From Bhargavaea cecembensis (GTDB lineage Bacteria; Bacillota; Bacilli; Bacillales_A; Planococcaceae), in assembly GCF_001619585.1 (NCBI RefSeq), contig NZ_LQNT01000014.1:1-49987 (forward strand): DNA of 49,987 nucleotides. Reading direction: 5' to 3'. The position numbers and the translations under genes were made by a program. The notes beneath the pieces were generated by a model that was not told where the DNA came from, did not search any database, and saw nothing but the letters and a program-made list of their open reading frames with translations. Below are positions 1-10,900 of this stretch, piece after piece; within the stretch, counting starts at the first letter, position 1, and every line of letters begins with the position of its first letter.

Positions 1-57
1 GTTTTGCTGTTCAGTTTTCAAGGTTCATTGTGTTGTTGTCGTTGTTTGACAGCGACC
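1..57 (-). other. rRNA operon leader, 5' end; the 16S gene should lie off the left edge
   Basis: On the minus strand the sequence downstream of the rRNA-type promoter ends in CTTGAAAACTGAACAGC just before the window edge. A TTGAAAACTGAACA motif of this kind is typical of Bacillales pre-16S leaders. The B. subtilis neighbourhood also has an rRNA operon directly after lysS. The transcript would begin near position 57 and run out of the window, so no mature rRNA is included here. Confidence 0.75.
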
Positions 58-62
58 TTACT

Positions 63-91
63 AATATAACACGCTGCGAAGTTCAAGTCAA
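63..91 (-). promoter_or_regulatory. rRNA promoter P2 (sigma-A)
   Basis: The minus strand reads TTGACT (86-91), a 17-bp spacer, then TATATT (63-68). An A/T-rich tract lies immediately upstream (about 92-112) and resembles an UP element. The likely start is a G near 57, as expected for an rRNA promoter controlled by the initiating nucleotide. Confidence 0.85.
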
Positions 92-157
92 CAACTTTTT
101 ATAACTTTTTTCGTTCTCGCCCGATGCGATGTCCGTATCAGAAGCGCAACGTTGATA

Positions 158-186
158 ACTATACCACCGCAAAATGAAGTGCGCAA
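158..186 (-). promoter_or_regulatory. rRNA promoter P1 (sigma-A), upstream member of a tandem pair
   Basis: The minus strand reads TTGCGC (181-186), a 17-bp spacer, then TATAGT (158-163). It lies about 95 bp upstream of P2, which matches the tandem arrangement common in Bacillus rRNA operons. The -35 is weaker than that of P2. Confidence 0.6.
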
Positions 187-251
187 GCCCAAAAATCATA
201 GTCGGAATCTTTCATTTCACCGGGCAATTCAGTACAGCATCAACTTCCGGA

Positions 252-294
252 ACAAAATAAAAAACGCCTGCCTTCCCCGCAGGGAAAACAGGCG
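252..294 (-). terminator. terminator after lysS
   Basis: CGCCTG (265-270) pairs with CAGGCG (289-294), with an internal TTCCC/GGGAA-type extension. On the minus strand this is followed by a T-rich tract (the A-run at 252-264 on the plus strand). It separates lysS from the rRNA promoters. Confidence 0.85.
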
Positions 295-302
295 ATCATG
301 AT

Positions 303-1826
<1,524 letters not shown>

Positions 1827-1909
1827 TTACAGTCATGCGTTCATTGTACACAATCCATGCTGTTTCTTCACATATATTTACCCCGAAAGATGTCTCACGC
1901 CGTTTCCTC

Positions 1910-1938
1910 AAAAGAAAAGCCGCCACAAAAGTGGCAGC
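1910..1938 (-). terminator. terminator after dusB
   Basis: GCCAC (1922-1926) and GTGGC (1931-1935) enclose an AAAA loop, with a further G-C pair extension on each side. On the minus strand the stem is followed by a T-rich tail (plus-strand A-run 1910-1918). Confidence 0.8.
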
Positions 1939-1946
1939 CCATTCCA

Positions 1947-2963
1947 TCAGACGGCGCTAGCGGCGGCCGGTTGATTCTCCATATCCCTCGCAAAGCCGAG
2001 AAGGAGTGTCCTCAGCTCATCCCCGGTCTCCGCCTGGTTGATCCCCTTGCGGATTCCTGCATTTGCCCGGATCCCCTTCAGGTACCATGAGGCATGCTTG
2101 CGCATCTCGCGCACCGCGACGTATTCGCCCTTCAGCTTCACGAGGCGGTCGAAGTGCAGCAGGCAGACGTCGATCTTCTCCTTCACGGACGGCATCCCGA
2201 TCAGCTCTCCTGTTTCGAGGTACTTGACCGTGCGGTAGATCATCCACGGGTCACCGAGGGCAGCCCGGCCGATCATGACACCGTCAACACCCGTCTCATC
2301 CAGCATACGACCGGCATCCTGCGGCGTCTCGACGTCACCGTTGCCGATCACCGGAATGTTCACCGCTTCCTTCATCTTACGGATCCAGTTCCAGTCTGCC
2401 TTGCCTTCGTACAATTGCACACGCGTCCGGCCATGGACGGCAATTGCCGCTCCGCCGGCCGCTTCGACTGCCTTGGCGTTTTCCACACCGTAGAGATGTT
2501 CATCATCCCAGCCTATGCGCATCTTGACGCTGACGGGCTTGTCTACGGCACTCACGACGGCCGACACCATTTCGTGGATCTTGTCCGGGTCGAGCAGCCA
2601 CTTGGCCCCCGCCTCGCATCGGATAATCTTGTTGACCGGGCAGCCCATATTGATATCGATGATGTCGGCATTCGAATACTGATCGACATATCTTGCCGCC
2701 TCGACAAGGTTTTCCTTATCACCGCCGAAGATCTGCAGCGAAAGCGGATATTCGCGCTCGTCGATGTACAGCATCTCCATCGTCTTTTCATTCCGCTGGT
2801 TGATGCCTTTGTCGCTGATCATCTCAGCGTACACGAGGCCGGCGCCGAACTCCTTGACGGTCAGCCGGAATGCGGAGTTGCAGACGCCCGCCATCGGAGC
2901 GAGGACAACACGGTTGTCCATCGTGATGTCCCCGATCTTGAACGGCTTGCGTGTTTCGTTCAT
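1947..2963 (-). CDS. dusB: tRNA-dihydrouridine synthase (DusB family)
   Basis: This is an FMN-dependent enzyme that reduces specific uridines of tRNA to dihydrouridine. At 338 residues it is the usual size. LAPMAGVC (21-28) is the FMN-binding start of the TIM barrel. NMGCPV (105-110) carries the catalytic Cys108. HGRTR (177-181) binds the flavin phosphate. The start has an AGGAGGG ribosome site. In B. subtilis the homologue (yacF) also lies between the folate genes and lysS. The small helix-turn-helix gene yazB that sits between folK and dusB there has no room here, because the gap to folK is only about 56 bp. The gene is probably the last of the folP-folB-folK-dusB unit. Confidence 0.95.
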   Translation of the reverse strand: MNETRKPFKIGDITMDNRVVLAPMAGVCNSAFRLTVKEFGAGLVYAEMISDKGINQRNEKTMEMLYIDEREYPLSLQIFGGDKENLVEAARYVDQYSNADIIDINMGCPVNKIIRCEAGAKWLLDPDKIHEMVSAVVSAVDKPVSVKMRIGWDDEHLYGVENAKAVEAAGGAAIAVHGRTRVQLYEGKADWNWIRKMKEAVNIPVIGNGDVETPQDAGRMLDETGVDGVMIGRAALGDPWMIYRTVKYLETGELIGMPSVKEKIDVCLLHFDRLVKLKGEYVAVREMRKHASWYLKGIRANAGIRKGINQAETGDELRTLLLGFARDMENQPAAASAV

Positions 2964-3019
2964 TTCATTCCCTCCTGCCTTGCCCCGATTCCGGGCAGAC
3001 TGCTATATAGGAAACCGGC

Positions 3020-3535
3020 TCATTTGCCTTCAAGGAAAGCGGCCGGTCCTTCAATCGATTGATAAAGCCGGATCCCGTCCTCGAGGTCGACTCCTGGGAA
3101 GCCCGGAAAGCGGCGCTTAAGCCTGTCCGCGAGTTCCGGATCCACTTCGAGGAGCGGTACGAGAACGAACGCCCGCTCATGCATACGCGGATGCGGGACG
3201 GTCAGTTTCTCCGTTTCCATATTTTCATCATTGAACAGCAGAATGTCAAGGTCGCACACCCTCGGCCCCCATCGCACCGTCCTCACACGGCCGATCTCCG
3301 CCTCGATACCAAGACACGCATCCAGCAGCTCTTCCGCTCCAAGTGATGTGCGAATCTTGAACACCATGTTGAGGAATGCAGCCTGGTCCTCGTAACCGAC
3401 AGGATCGGTTTCATAAATGGAAGAAAGGCGGTCCAGCTCCGTGCCGGGGAGGCCGTTTAGCCGGGCAGCCGCTTCTCGCAGATAGTCCTCACGGTCTCCC
3501 ATATTGGAACCGGCAGACAGATAAGCGGTATTCAT
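3020..3535 (-). CDS. folK: 2-amino-4-hydroxy-6-hydroxymethyldihydropteridine pyrophosphokinase
   Basis: FolK transfers pyrophosphate from ATP to 6-hydroxymethyl-7,8-dihydropterin, the step before FolP in folate synthesis. The 171-residue product begins with the family's LSAGSNMGD-type start (residues 6-14). It carries the signature RWGPRVCDLDILLF (88-101), whose two aspartates bind Mg-ATP. The ATG overlaps the folB stop as ATGA, so translation is coupled. It is followed after a short gap by dusB. Confidence 0.96.
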   Translation of the reverse strand: MNTAYLSAGSNMGDREDYLREAAARLNGLPGTELDRLSSIYETDPVGYEDQAAFLNMVFKIRTSLGAEELLDACLGIEAEIGRVRTVRWGPRVCDLDILLFNDENMETEKLTVPHPRMHERAFVLVPLLEVDPELADRLKRRFPGFPGVDLEDGIRLYQSIEGPAAFLEGK

Positions 3536-3900
3536 GAGAACCGCCCTCTCGTGATGTCCACTTCGACTGCCCGGTAATGACCCGGGATCGGAGGGTCAGG
3601 CTTGATGACGCGCACCCGGCATCCCCCGACCTTCTCCCCGAATCCTGTCAGAATCGCCGATGCGATCCGCTCCGCAACCGACTCGATCAGCTTCACGGGC
3701 TCCCCTTCAACAATCTCCTTAACGACCGCATAGGCTTCCGCGTAATTCACGGTCTTGTCCAGGTCATCCGTGCGCCCCGCTTCTTCAAGGCTGACGGCAA
3801 GGGACAGCGAGACCGTGAAGCGCTGGCCGATTTTCGTTTCTTCCGGCAATGCGCCGTGATAACCGTAAAACTGCATCTCATGCAGATGAATGTAGTCCAT
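3532..3900 (-). CDS. folB: dihydroneopterin aldolase
   Basis: FolB cleaves 7,8-dihydroneopterin to 6-hydroxymethyl-dihydropterin and glycolaldehyde. The 122-residue product has the characteristic FYGYHGALPEE segment near the N-terminus and the catalytic-lysine segment VIKPDPPIPGH near the C-terminus. I chose the ATG at 3900, which sits 7 bases after AAAGGAG and shares its A with the folP stop (TGATG). A GTG one codon upstream is the alternative. It overlaps folK by 4 bases, giving a tightly coupled folP-folB-folK operon. Confidence 0.95.
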   Translation of the reverse strand: MDYIHLHEMQFYGYHGALPEETKIGQRFTVSLSLAVSLEEAGRTDDLDKTVNYAEAYAVVKEIVEGEPVKLIESVAERIASAILTGFGEKVGGCRVRVIKPDPPIPGHYRAVEVDITRGRFS

Positions 3901-4754
3901 CACAAATCTCCTTTATACGCCGACTTGCCGGTGAGCACATCCATCATCCTCGCCATGCGGGTAATTTCCTTCACGTCATGGACACGGATCATATGGCAGC
4001 CTTTATCAATACCGTAGCAGACGGTCGCGCCCGTGCCTTCCATACGCTCATCCACCGGAAGGTCCAGAATGTTGCCGATCATGCGTTTGCGGGATGTGGC
4101 GAGCAGCACCGGATAGCCCATCGCGACAAGGTCATCCAGGTGCTGCATCATAAGGATGTTCTCATTTGTCGACTTGGCGAAGCCGATGCCCGGGTCCAGC
4201 CAGATGTTGCGGTCGCTGACGCCGGCATCTTTTGCGATTTTAATACTTTCTTCAAGATCCGCCTTCGCGTCCGGCCAAAAATCGTGATATTCCGCTTCTT
4301 CCCGGTTGTGCATGAGGATCATCGGCACATCCCGATCCGCGGCAATTCCGGCAATGTCCGGTTCGCGTTTTGCCCCCCAGATATCATTGATGATATGTGC
4401 ACCCGCATCGAGCGCGCCCTTGGCCACTTCCGCCTTGTACGTATCGACCGACAGGCAAATGCCCTCCTCGTCCTTTAGCCGTTCGATCACCGGAACGATC
4501 CGGGACAGTTCCTCGTCCACCGAAATGACGGTATGTCCCGGCCGCGTCGACTCGCCGCCGACATCGATGATCTTCGCTCCTTCATCTCTCATCCGGAGCG
4601 CCTTGCGGACTGCGTCGTCCGTTCCGTTATGCCGCCCGCCGTCGGAAAAAGAGTCGGGCGTCACATTCAGAATGCCCATGACCACCGTTTCTTTGTTGAA
4701 GTCCATAGATGCGCCGCCGATTTGATAGCGGCCATCGCTGCCGTTGAAGCTCAT
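3900..4754 (-). CDS. folP: dihydropteroate synthase
   Basis: FolP condenses hydroxymethyl-dihydropterin pyrophosphate with p-aminobenzoate to form dihydropteroate; it is the sulfonamide target. The 284-residue product carries ILNVTPDSFSDGG (28-40), DVGGESTRPG (64-73), and a C-terminal RVHDVKEI segment, all family signatures. I use the ATG at 4754 because GGAGG lies 9 bases upstream; the open frame extends 7 codons further to a GTG without its own ribosome site. In B. subtilis pabB, pabA and pabC lie between cysK and this gene. Here cysK ends in a terminator and folP follows directly, so the p-aminobenzoate genes must be elsewhere if present. Confidence 0.96.
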   Translation of the reverse strand: MSFNGSDGRYQIGGASMDFNKETVVMGILNVTPDSFSDGGRHNGTDDAVRKALRMRDEGAKIIDVGGESTRPGHTVISVDEELSRIVPVIERLKDEEGICLSVDTYKAEVAKGALDAGAHIINDIWGAKREPDIAGIAADRDVPMILMHNREEAEYHDFWPDAKADLEESIKIAKDAGVSDRNIWLDPGIGFAKSTNENILMMQHLDDLVAMGYPVLLATSRKRMIGNILDLPVDERMEGTGATVCYGIDKGCHMIRVHDVKEITRMARMMDVLTGKSAYKGDL

Positions 4755-4861
4755 GCTGCCATACCTCCAATTCACTGCGGCTCCGCGCCGCTCTTCTCCT
4801 CATCTTACAGCGGACCGGCACCGCTTTTCCATAGGGAAGCCGGGACATCCGGGAAAATGCG

Positions 4862-4890
4862 CAAAATAAAAAGAGGGCCGGAGCCCTCTT
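4862..4890 (-). terminator. terminator after cysK
   Basis: AAGAGGGC (4871-4878) and GCCCTCTT (4883-4890) form a perfect 8-bp stem around CGGA. It is followed on the minus strand by a T-rich tract (A-run 4862-4870). It isolates cysK from the folate operon. Confidence 0.9.
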
Positions 4891-4910
4891 GTCGGTGTTT
4901 TGTATGGAGA

Positions 4911-5834
4911 TCAGTCGAACTGATAAAGCGGTGTGCTCAGGTAGCGTTCGCCGTTGGACGGGATAATGGCGACGACCGTCTTGCCCTTGCCGAGCTTTTT
5001 GGCCGTTTCAAGCGCCGCATAGATGGCGGCCCCGGACGAAACACCACCGAGGATGCCTTCCTGCCGTGCGGCCTTGCGCGCTGTGTCATAGGCATCCTCG
5101 TCGGAGACCTGAATGATTTCATCGTAGATTTCAGTGTTGAGCACCTTCGGCACGAAGCCGGCACCGATTCCCTGGATCTTGTGGGGCCCGGACTGGCCGC
5201 CGGAAAGGACCGGAGATTTCTCAGGCTCGACCGCGATGATCTTCACTTCAGGGAAGCGTTCTTTCAGGACGCCGCCCGCACCGGTGATGGTCCCGCCCGT
5301 GCCGATGCCGGAAACGAACGCATCCACCCGGTCAAGGGAATCCGCGATTTCCGGGCCTGTCGTCAAACGATGAACTTCAGGGTTCGAGAAGTTCTCGAAC
5401 TGCTGAGGGAGGAACCAGCCATTCTGCTCGGCCAGTTCATTCGCCTTGGCGATCGCGCCCTTCATGCCGTCCGCGCCAGGTGTGAGCACCAGTTCTGCTC
5501 CGTACGCGCGAAGGAGGTTCCGTCGCTCCATGCTCATCGTGTCCGGCATGACAATTACGGTCTTGTAGCCTTTGGCCGCCGCAACCATGGCCAGCCCGAT
5601 CCCCGTGTTGCCGCTTGTCGGCTCGATGATCGTGCCACCTTCCTGCAGCTTGCCTTCTTTTTCCGCCTGCTCGACCATCGCAAGGGCAATCCGGTCCTTG
5701 ACGCTGCTGCCCGGGTTGAAGTACTCCAACTTCAGGTAGATGTCTGCATCATTTTCACCCGTCAGGCGGTTCACCTTGACGAGCGGCGTCTGATGGATGA
5801 GATCTGTAATCGAATTTCCTACTCTTGTTTTCAT
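4911..5834 (-). CDS. cysK: cysteine synthase (O-acetylserine sulfhydrylase)
   Basis: CysK is a PLP enzyme that makes cysteine from O-acetylserine and sulfide. The 307-residue product has the PLP lysine in NPGSSVKDR (Lys46), the substrate loop TSGNTGIG (73-80), and the phosphate-binding loop [10 protein letters not shown], all intact. The start at 5834 has GGAG 8 bases upstream; the open frame continues 8 codons further without support. The gene has its own promoter (5881-5910) with a palindrome next to it, and its own terminator. Regulation by cysteine or O-acetylserine through a repressor of the CymR type would fit but is inference. Confidence 0.96.
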   Translation of the reverse strand: MKTRVGNSITDLIHQTPLVKVNRLTGENDADIYLKLEYFNPGSSVKDRIALAMVEQAEKEGKLQEGGTIIEPTSGNTGIGLAMVAAAKGYKTVIVMPDTMSMERRNLLRAYGAELVLTPGADGMKGAIAKANELAEQNGWFLPQQFENFSNPEVHRLTTGPEIADSLDRVDAFVSGIGTGGTITGAGGVLKERFPEVKIIAVEPEKSPVLSGGQSGPHKIQGIGAGFVPKVLNTEIYDEIIQVSDEDAYDTARKAARQEGILGGVSSGAAIYAALETAKKLGKGKTVVAIIPSNGERYLSTPLYQFD

Positions 5835-5880
5835 CCCGATCACTCCAATCCCTATCATTCTAATAGGCTTTATTTCCTAC

Positions 5881-5910
5881 ATGATATCAATGTATGCGCA
5901 GAGGTGTCAA
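5881..5910 (-). promoter_or_regulatory. cysK promoter (sigma-A)
   Basis: The minus strand reads a consensus -35 TTGACA (5905-5910), an 18-bp spacer, then TATCAT (5881-5886). The transcript would have a leader of about 40 bases before the cysK start. Confidence 0.75.
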
Positions 5911-5912
5911 TC

Positions 5913-5926
5913 TGTAGAATTCTACA
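5913..5926. promoter_or_regulatory. perfect 14-bp palindrome, candidate operator
   Basis: TGTAGAATTCTACA is a perfect inverted repeat. It abuts the upstream side of the cysK -35 element, with two bases between. The position suits a dimeric transcription factor. I do not recognise it as a specific known operator. Confidence 0.45.
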
Positions 5927-6020
5927 TGGTTCCCCATTCCCCTTCTTTGCCGGTGTCACGCTGATCAGAAAGCAGGGCATGACCAAGCACCCAGAAGACC
6001 TCCAACAGGTAAAACGGCAA

Positions 6021-6051
6021 AACAAAAGCACGCCGGCAGGCATGCTTTTTT
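6021..6051 (-). terminator. terminator after yacD
   Basis: GCACGCC (6028-6034) and GGCATGC (6039-6045) pair, with one G-U, around a 4-base loop. A-rich sequence lies on the left and a T-run on the right, so the hairpin could act in both directions. It ends the yacD transcript on the minus strand. Confidence 0.8.
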
Positions 6052-6058
6052 AAGGTTC

Positions 6059-6991
6059 TTATTCCTTTCCGTAAATCCATTCCGCCCCGAACTCTTCCCA
6101 GAATGCTTCCGGGGTGACGGACTGAGGAAGTTGCTCGATGGCCAGCTCCCTCCGGATCTGGTCTTTGACTTCCTTGAACTTGAACAGGCGGCCTTCGGCG
6201 GCGTCGGTCACTTTCAGGAGCGCAACCGTCCCGTCCGCCAGTGCGATTGGGCCGGCGGTCTCACCGGCTTTCATGCCGCTGACGGCCTTGATGATGGCCG
6301 GATCGACGTTTTCCGAAGACTCACTGACATAGCCGAGGATCCCGCCGAGGCTTCCCGAGGCACGATCGATCGAACGTTCACGCGCAAGCGCCTCAAAAGA
6401 CGATCCGTTTTCCAATTCGCCTAGCGCCTTTTCGGCCTCCGACTGATCAGGCAGAATGATGGCCGCTGTCCGATATGACGGCTTCACGTCATACAGCGAC
6501 TCATTTTCCTCATAATAGTCTTCTACAGCCTCGTCTTCGATGATGATGTCTTTCGTCAGCACCTTTTCGAGAATCAGCTGTGACTTCACCTGCTTGCGGA
6601 GCGGCTCTCCTGTCAGTTCCCCGGTGCCTTCGCCGCCTGTGCGAAGCATGGCGATCTCCAGATCGATCTCGTCCTCTGAGACTTTGATGCCGTATTCCCC
6701 TGCGGCAGCTTCCATCACTTTCTGATTGACGAGTTCACGGAGCGTTTCACGGCCGACCCGTTCTTCCATGGCCGCCATCCACTCCTCGTGCGTGACGGTC
6801 TCCTTCCCGACGGACGCCACCTGTTCCCCTGTGCCGGCGGACATGACACTGCCGCCGTCCTTTGTCAGCCAGAGCGTAAACCAGAGCAGGTTGCCGGCAA
6901 GCAGAATTCCGAGGACGGCCAGTACCGGTTTTGTCTTCAGACGGCGCTTTCGTACCGGCTGGTCCGGTTCATTCCTTGTCCTTCTCATCAC
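6059..6991 (-). CDS. yacD: membrane-anchored parvulin-type peptidyl-prolyl isomerase (YacD-like)
   Basis: This is a predicted extracytoplasmic foldase. The 310-residue product has a short basic N-terminus, one hydrophobic anchor at about residues 23-43, a SurA/PrsA-like helical segment (about 60-160), then a parvulin domain (about 165-270) with a [11 protein letters not shown]-type core. There is no lipobox cysteine, so it differs from the PrsA lipoprotein and would be held by its transmembrane helix. The start is GTG at 6991 or the adjacent ATG at 6988, downstream of AGAGG. It overlaps the end of hslO, showing one transcription unit coaX-hslO-yacD. The exact substrate proteins are unknown. 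Confidence 0.85.
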   Translation of the reverse strand: MMRRTRNEPDQPVRKRRLKTKPVLAVLGILLAGNLLWFTLWLTKDGGSVMSAGTGEQVASVGKETVTHEEWMAAMEERVGRETLRELVNQKVMEAAAGEYGIKVSEDEIDLEIAMLRTGGEGTGELTGEPLRKQVKSQLILEKVLTKDIIIEDEAVEDYYEENESLYDVKPSYRTAAIILPDQSEAEKALGELENGSSFEALARERSIDRASGSLGGILGYVSESSENVDPAIIKAVSGMKAGETAGPIALADGTVALLKVTDAAEGRLFKFKEVKDQIRRELAIEQLPQSVTPEAFWEEFGAEWIYGKE

Positions 6992-7856
6992 TTAGAAATC
7001 CTCTCAGCTCGTCTTCGGAGAACTGGTACTTTTCAAGGCAGAAGTGGCACTGTGCCTCGGCACCGTGGTCTTCTTCGATCATCTCACGGATCTCCTGGTC
7101 TCCGAGCCCTTTGATCGCGCTGCCGAACCGCTCCTTGGAGCAGTCGCATTCGAAAGACACCGGCATCGTGTCGATAAACCGGACATTTTCTGCTCCGAGA
7201 ACTTCCTGCAGAATCTCCTCAGGTGTCAGGCCGTCTTCGATCTGCCGGGATACAGGACGGGCTTTCGTGATCCTTTCCTCGAGGAGGGTGATGGTTTCAT
7301 CGGACGCCCCCGGCATGACCTGAATGATGAAGCCTCCTGCAGCCTTGACGGTGTTGTCAGGATTGACAAGTACACCAAGCGCAACCGCGGAAGGCACCTG
7401 CTCGGATACAGTCAGGTACTGGGTGAAGTCTTCGGCAATTTCACCTGAAACGATCGGCACCTGCCCTGTAAAGTGGTCGCGGAGACCGAGGTCCTTCACA
7501 ACGGAAAACATCCCTTCTGTCCCGACAGCGCGGCGGACGTCAAGCTTGCCCTGGCTGTTCAGGTCAAAGTGGACATATGGATCCGATATATATCCGCGGA
7601 CGTGGCCGTTTGCATCGGCATCCGACAGGATCGCACCCGCAGGGCCGCCCCCTTCGACTTTGACGGTCAGCTTGCCGTCACCTTTCAGCATCGAGCCGAG
7701 CATCACCGTGCCTGTCAGCGTCCGGCCGAGTGCGGCAGTTGCCGTCGGCCAGGATTGGTGGCGGCGCTGTGCTTCAGCTGCGGTCTCCGTTGTGCGCGCG
7801 CCCATGACGCGGATCGTTTCATTAAAAGCCAGACCTTTCACGATGTAATCAGACAT
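6969..7856 (-). CDS. hslO: redox-regulated chaperone Hsp33
   Basis: Hsp33 is a cytoplasmic holdase activated by oxidation and unfolding. The 295-residue product has the expected C-terminal zinc switch: Cys237 and Cys239 in ECDCS, then Cys270 and Cys273 in CHFC. All four cysteines are present, so redox sensing should be intact. The start at 7856 has AAGGAG 9 bases upstream; an in-frame ATG six codons earlier lies inside that ribosome site and is rejected. It lies 18 bases after coaX and overlaps the start of yacD. Confidence 0.95.
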   Translation of the reverse strand: MSDYIVKGLAFNETIRVMGARTTETAAEAQRRHQSWPTATAALGRTLTGTVMLGSMLKGDGKLTVKVEGGGPAGAILSDADANGHVRGYISDPYVHFDLNSQGKLDVRRAVGTEGMFSVVKDLGLRDHFTGQVPIVSGEIAEDFTQYLTVSEQVPSAVALGVLVNPDNTVKAAGGFIIQVMPGASDETITLLEERITKARPVSRQIEDGLTPEEILQEVLGAENVRFIDTMPVSFECDCSKERFGSAIKGLGDQEIREMIEEDHGAEAQCHFCLEKYQFSEDELRGFLSDEKDKE

Positions 7857-7874
7857 GTGATCCATCTCCTTCAT

Positions 7875-8639
7875 TCATTGGTTGCGGTCGTAAATCAGCT
7901 TCAGGCCCTTGAGTGTCAGATGGCCGTCAACGACGTCGATGGCGTCTGTCTCGCTTGCAATCAGCGGCGCAAGCCCGCCTGTCGCGATGACTTTCGGATC
8001 TGTGCCCGCCATTTCCTTGATGCGTGCAATCAGGCCCTCCACCTGGCCGACATAGCCGTAGACGATCCCGGCCTGCATGGCAGCGACCGTATTTTTCCCC
8101 AGGACATTTTCCGGACGGACGAGTTCCACACGCGGCAGCTTGGATGCACGTTCGAAGAGCGCTTCGGTCGAGATGCCGATTCCCGGTGCGATGACGCCGC
8201 CCATGTATTCTTTTTTGTCGTTGATGTAACAGAGCGTTGTTGCAGTGCCGAAATCGACGATGATGAGCGGGGTTCCGTACTCATGGATGCCGGCTACCGC
8301 ATTGACGATCCGGTCCGCGCCGACTTCTCGCGGGTTTTCATATTTGATGTTCAGACCGGTTTTGACGCCGGGCCCGACGACGAGCGGTGTCAGGCCAAAG
8401 TACTTCTCACACATATGCTCAAGCGCAAACATGATCGGCGGCACGACGGATGAGATGATGATGCCCTTGATCGCCTTCATGTCGAGTCCGGCATGGGTGA
8501 ACAGCGATTTCACCTGCATACCGAACTCGTCTTCCGTCTTTCTGCGGTCAGTGCCCATCCGCCACTGGTATTTCAGCTCGTCCCCTTGGTATACACCAAG
8601 GACAATATTTGTATTCCCGGTATCCATTACCAGAATCAT
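7875..8639 (-). CDS. coaX: type III pantothenate kinase
   Basis: CoaX phosphorylates pantothenate in the first committed step of coenzyme A synthesis. The 254-residue product belongs to the ASKHA fold. DTGNTN (6-11) is the first phosphate-binding loop, and [11 protein letters not shown] and VDFGTATT are further signatures. I chose the ATG at 8639 because AGGA is six bases upstream; the ATG two codons earlier touches the ribosome site. It follows the ftsH terminator, so coaX probably starts a new transcript with hslO and yacD. Confidence 0.95.
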   Translation of the reverse strand: MILVMDTGNTNIVLGVYQGDELKYQWRMGTDRRKTEDEFGMQVKSLFTHAGLDMKAIKGIIISSVVPPIMFALEHMCEKYFGLTPLVVGPGVKTGLNIKYENPREVGADRIVNAVAGIHEYGTPLIIVDFGTATTLCYINDKKEYMGGVIAPGIGISTEALFERASKLPRVELVRPENVLGKNTVAAMQAGIVYGYVGQVEGLIARIKEMAGTDPKVIATGGLAPLIASETDAIDVVDGHLTLKGLKLIYDRNQ

Positions 8640-8700
8640 GGCCATTCCTCACTTATTCATTCGAGATTGTCCGTAACATCATATCACAACCGCCGCCGGC

Positions 8701-8734
8701 AAAAAAAGCCGGCACCCCCAAAAGGGGACGCCGG
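8701..8734 (-). terminator. terminator after ftsH
   Basis: CCGGC plus CCCC (8709-8719) pairs with GGGG plus GCCGG (8724-8734), with a small internal mismatch. Seven T residues follow on the minus strand (A-run 8701-8707). Confidence 0.9.
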
Positions 8735-8744
8735 TCTGATTGTC

Positions 8745-10745
8745 TTATTCGATTCCAGGTCCCTTCCGGTCTTCACGGATCGGGCCTTGAGGTGTCTCGG
8801 TGTTTGAGCCTTCTTCCTGCGGGAGGTCTCCCGATGAAGGATCGTACGGTGCACCGGTCGAATCCGGCGTCCCTTCAGTTTCCGGCTCTTCGCCTTCTTC
8901 ATCAAGCGGCTCCGGAAGCATGCCGTGCTCTTCGAGGTGCTTGATGTCACGTGCGTCGAGCGTTTCTTTCTCAAGAAGCGTGTTCGCAATGAGATCAAGC
9001 AGCCCGCGGCGCTCGGTCAGGATCTTCTTTGTCCGTGCATACTGCTCTTTGATCATATCCATCATTTCCTGGTCGATCTCGTAAGCAATCTTGTCGGAGT
9101 AGTTCTGCTCCGAGCCGATGTCACGGCCCAGGAAGACGTTGCCTCCCTGGCTCTGGCCATACTGCATCGGGCCGAGCTTGTCACTCATGCCGTACTCGGT
9201 GACCATCTGGCGGACAATGCCTGTTGCGCGCTGGAAGTCATTGTGCGCGCCGGTCGAGACTTCGCCGAAGACAATGTCTTCCGCGGCACGGCCGCCGAGG
9301 AGACCGGAAACCTTATCAAGCAGTTCCGGCTTGGTCATGAAGTAGCGGTCCTCTTTAGGAAGCATGACCGCATACCCGCCGGCCTGGCCGCGAGGGACGA
9401 TGGTCACTTTGTGGACCATCTCCGCTTCGTCGAGCGTGAGGCCGATGACCACGTGGCCGGCCTCGTGGAATGCAACGATTTTGCGTTCTTTTTCGGAAAT
9501 GACGCGACTCTTCTTGGCCGGTCCCGCGATGACCCGGTCCGTCGCCTCGTCGATGTCGGTCATGTCGATCTTCTTCTTGTTGCGGCGGGCCGCGACGAGG
9601 GCCGCTTCGTTGAGGAGGTTCTCGAGGTCCGCCCCGGAGAAGCCCGGAGTACGTGCCGCGATGGCCTTCAGGTCGACGGAGTCGGCAAGCGGCTTGTTGC
9701 GCGCATGGACTTTCAGTACCGCTTCGCGCCCCTTCACATCCGGGCGGCCGACCGTGATCTGACGGTCGAAACGTCCCGGGCGGAGAAGCGCCGGGTCAAG
9801 GATGTCCGGACGGTTTGTTGCAGCGATGATGATGATCCCTTCGTTTTCGCCGAAGCCGTCCATCTCGACGAGAAGCTGGTTCAGCGTCTGTTCACGCTCA
9901 TCATGGCCGCCGCCGAGACCGGCGCCCCGCTGGCGCCCGACCGCGTCGATTTCATCGATGAAGATGATACACGGCGCGTTTTTCTTCGCGTTTTCGAATA
10001 GGTCACGCACACGGGATGCCCCGACACCGACGAACATCTCAACGAAGTCCGAACCGGAGATCGAGAAGAACGGAACGCCGGCTTCTCCGGCAACCGCACG
10101 GGCGAGGAGTGTTTTACCGGTACCCGGAGGACCGACAAGGAGAATCCCTTTAGGGATGCGTGCACCGATGTTGTCGAACTTGGAAGGATCCTTCAGGAAG
10201 TCAACGACCTCGACCAGTTCAGCTTTTTCTTCATCGGCGCCGGCCACGTCGTTGAACGTGACTTTCTTCTTTTCTTCGCTATACAGCTTGGCTTTGCTCT
10301 TGCCGAAGTTCATGACCCGGTTGCCGCCGCCCTGCGCCTGGTTCAGCAGGAAGAAGAAGAGGATGATGATGATGATGAACGGAATGAGCCCTGTCAGGAA
10401 CTGGACCCAGCCGCTTGATTGAGGTGCAGCCAGGAAGGTGATCTCGGTGTCGGACTGGTCCGCCACGCGATCGATCTCACTCATCAGCTGCTCGTTGTCC
10501 GGCGGAATATTGACGACGAAGGTTTCGCCTTCCTTGGCGTCTTTCATCGTTCCCCGGACCTCGTACACCAGCTGGTTAGGCTGGATGGTCGCCTCTTTGA
10601 TGTCCCCATCGGACAGAGCCGTCAGGAACTCGTTATACGTCAGATTTTTCGTTTGTGTATTCGGGTTATTGAACGAACCAAAGATCCCCATGATTACGAG
10701 GAAAATCAGGCCGTACAAGATGGTATACCTTAATATTCGGTTCAT
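8745..10745 (-). CDS. ftsH: ATP-dependent membrane zinc metalloprotease FtsH
   Basis: FtsH is a membrane AAA protease for quality control and regulated proteolysis, including control of sporulation. In the 666-residue product a transmembrane helix spans about 4-22, an extracytoplasmic region follows, and a second helix lies at about 116-136. The AAA module has Walker A GPPGTGKT (205-212), pore FVG (238-240), Walker [10 protein letters not shown] (260-268), and a second region of homology around 309-330. The protease site is HEAGH (427-431). The tail is acidic and proline/glycine rich. The start at 10745 follows GAGGAGG by 6 bases; the frame extends 22 codons further without support. A weak promoter may lie in the 155-bp gap after hprT. 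Confidence 0.97.
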   Translation of the reverse strand: MNRILRYTILYGLIFLVIMGIFGSFNNPNTQTKNLTYNEFLTALSDGDIKEATIQPNQLVYEVRGTMKDAKEGETFVVNIPPDNEQLMSEIDRVADQSDTEITFLAAPQSSGWVQFLTGLIPFIIIIILFFFLLNQAQGGGNRVMNFGKSKAKLYSEEKKKVTFNDVAGADEEKAELVEVVDFLKDPSKFDNIGARIPKGILLVGPPGTGKTLLARAVAGEAGVPFFSISGSDFVEMFVGVGASRVRDLFENAKKNAPCIIFIDEIDAVGRQRGAGLGGGHDEREQTLNQLLVEMDGFGENEGIIIIAATNRPDILDPALLRPGRFDRQITVGRPDVKGREAVLKVHARNKPLADSVDLKAIAARTPGFSGADLENLLNEAALVAARRNKKKIDMTDIDEATDRVIAGPAKKSRVISEKERKIVAFHEAGHVVIGLTLDEAEMVHKVTIVPRGQAGGYAVMLPKEDRYFMTKPELLDKVSGLLGGRAAEDIVFGEVSTGAHNDFQRATGIVRQMVTEYGMSDKLGPMQYGQSQGGNVFLGRDIGSEQNYSDKIAYEIDQEMMDMIKEQYARTKKILTERRGLLDLIANTLLEKETLDARDIKHLEEHGMLPEPLDEEGEEPETEGTPDSTGAPYDPSSGDLPQEEGSNTETPQGPIREDRKGPGIE

Positions 10746-10900
10746 CCCGAGCCTCCTCACCATTAAAAGAAAACTATAGTAAATCTTATCACAGGACCCC
10801 ACCGCCGCCAAAAGAAAAGGCTTTGGCTGGAAATGGTCCGCGGAACACGATCCAAAACCCTAATCTGCCGATTTCCTTCTCGCTCAACCGTCCGCTTGTA

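Noticed and set aside
1843-1848. lysS promoter -10 (TACAAT)
   Set aside because: No acceptable -35 at 16-18 bp and no extended TGn; too weak to list as a promoter.
4533-6053. Plus-strand open frame of 506 codons opposite folP and cysK
   Set aside because: It is antisense to two certain genes, has no family features, and crosses their promoter and terminators. Long antisense frames are common in GC-rich coding DNA.
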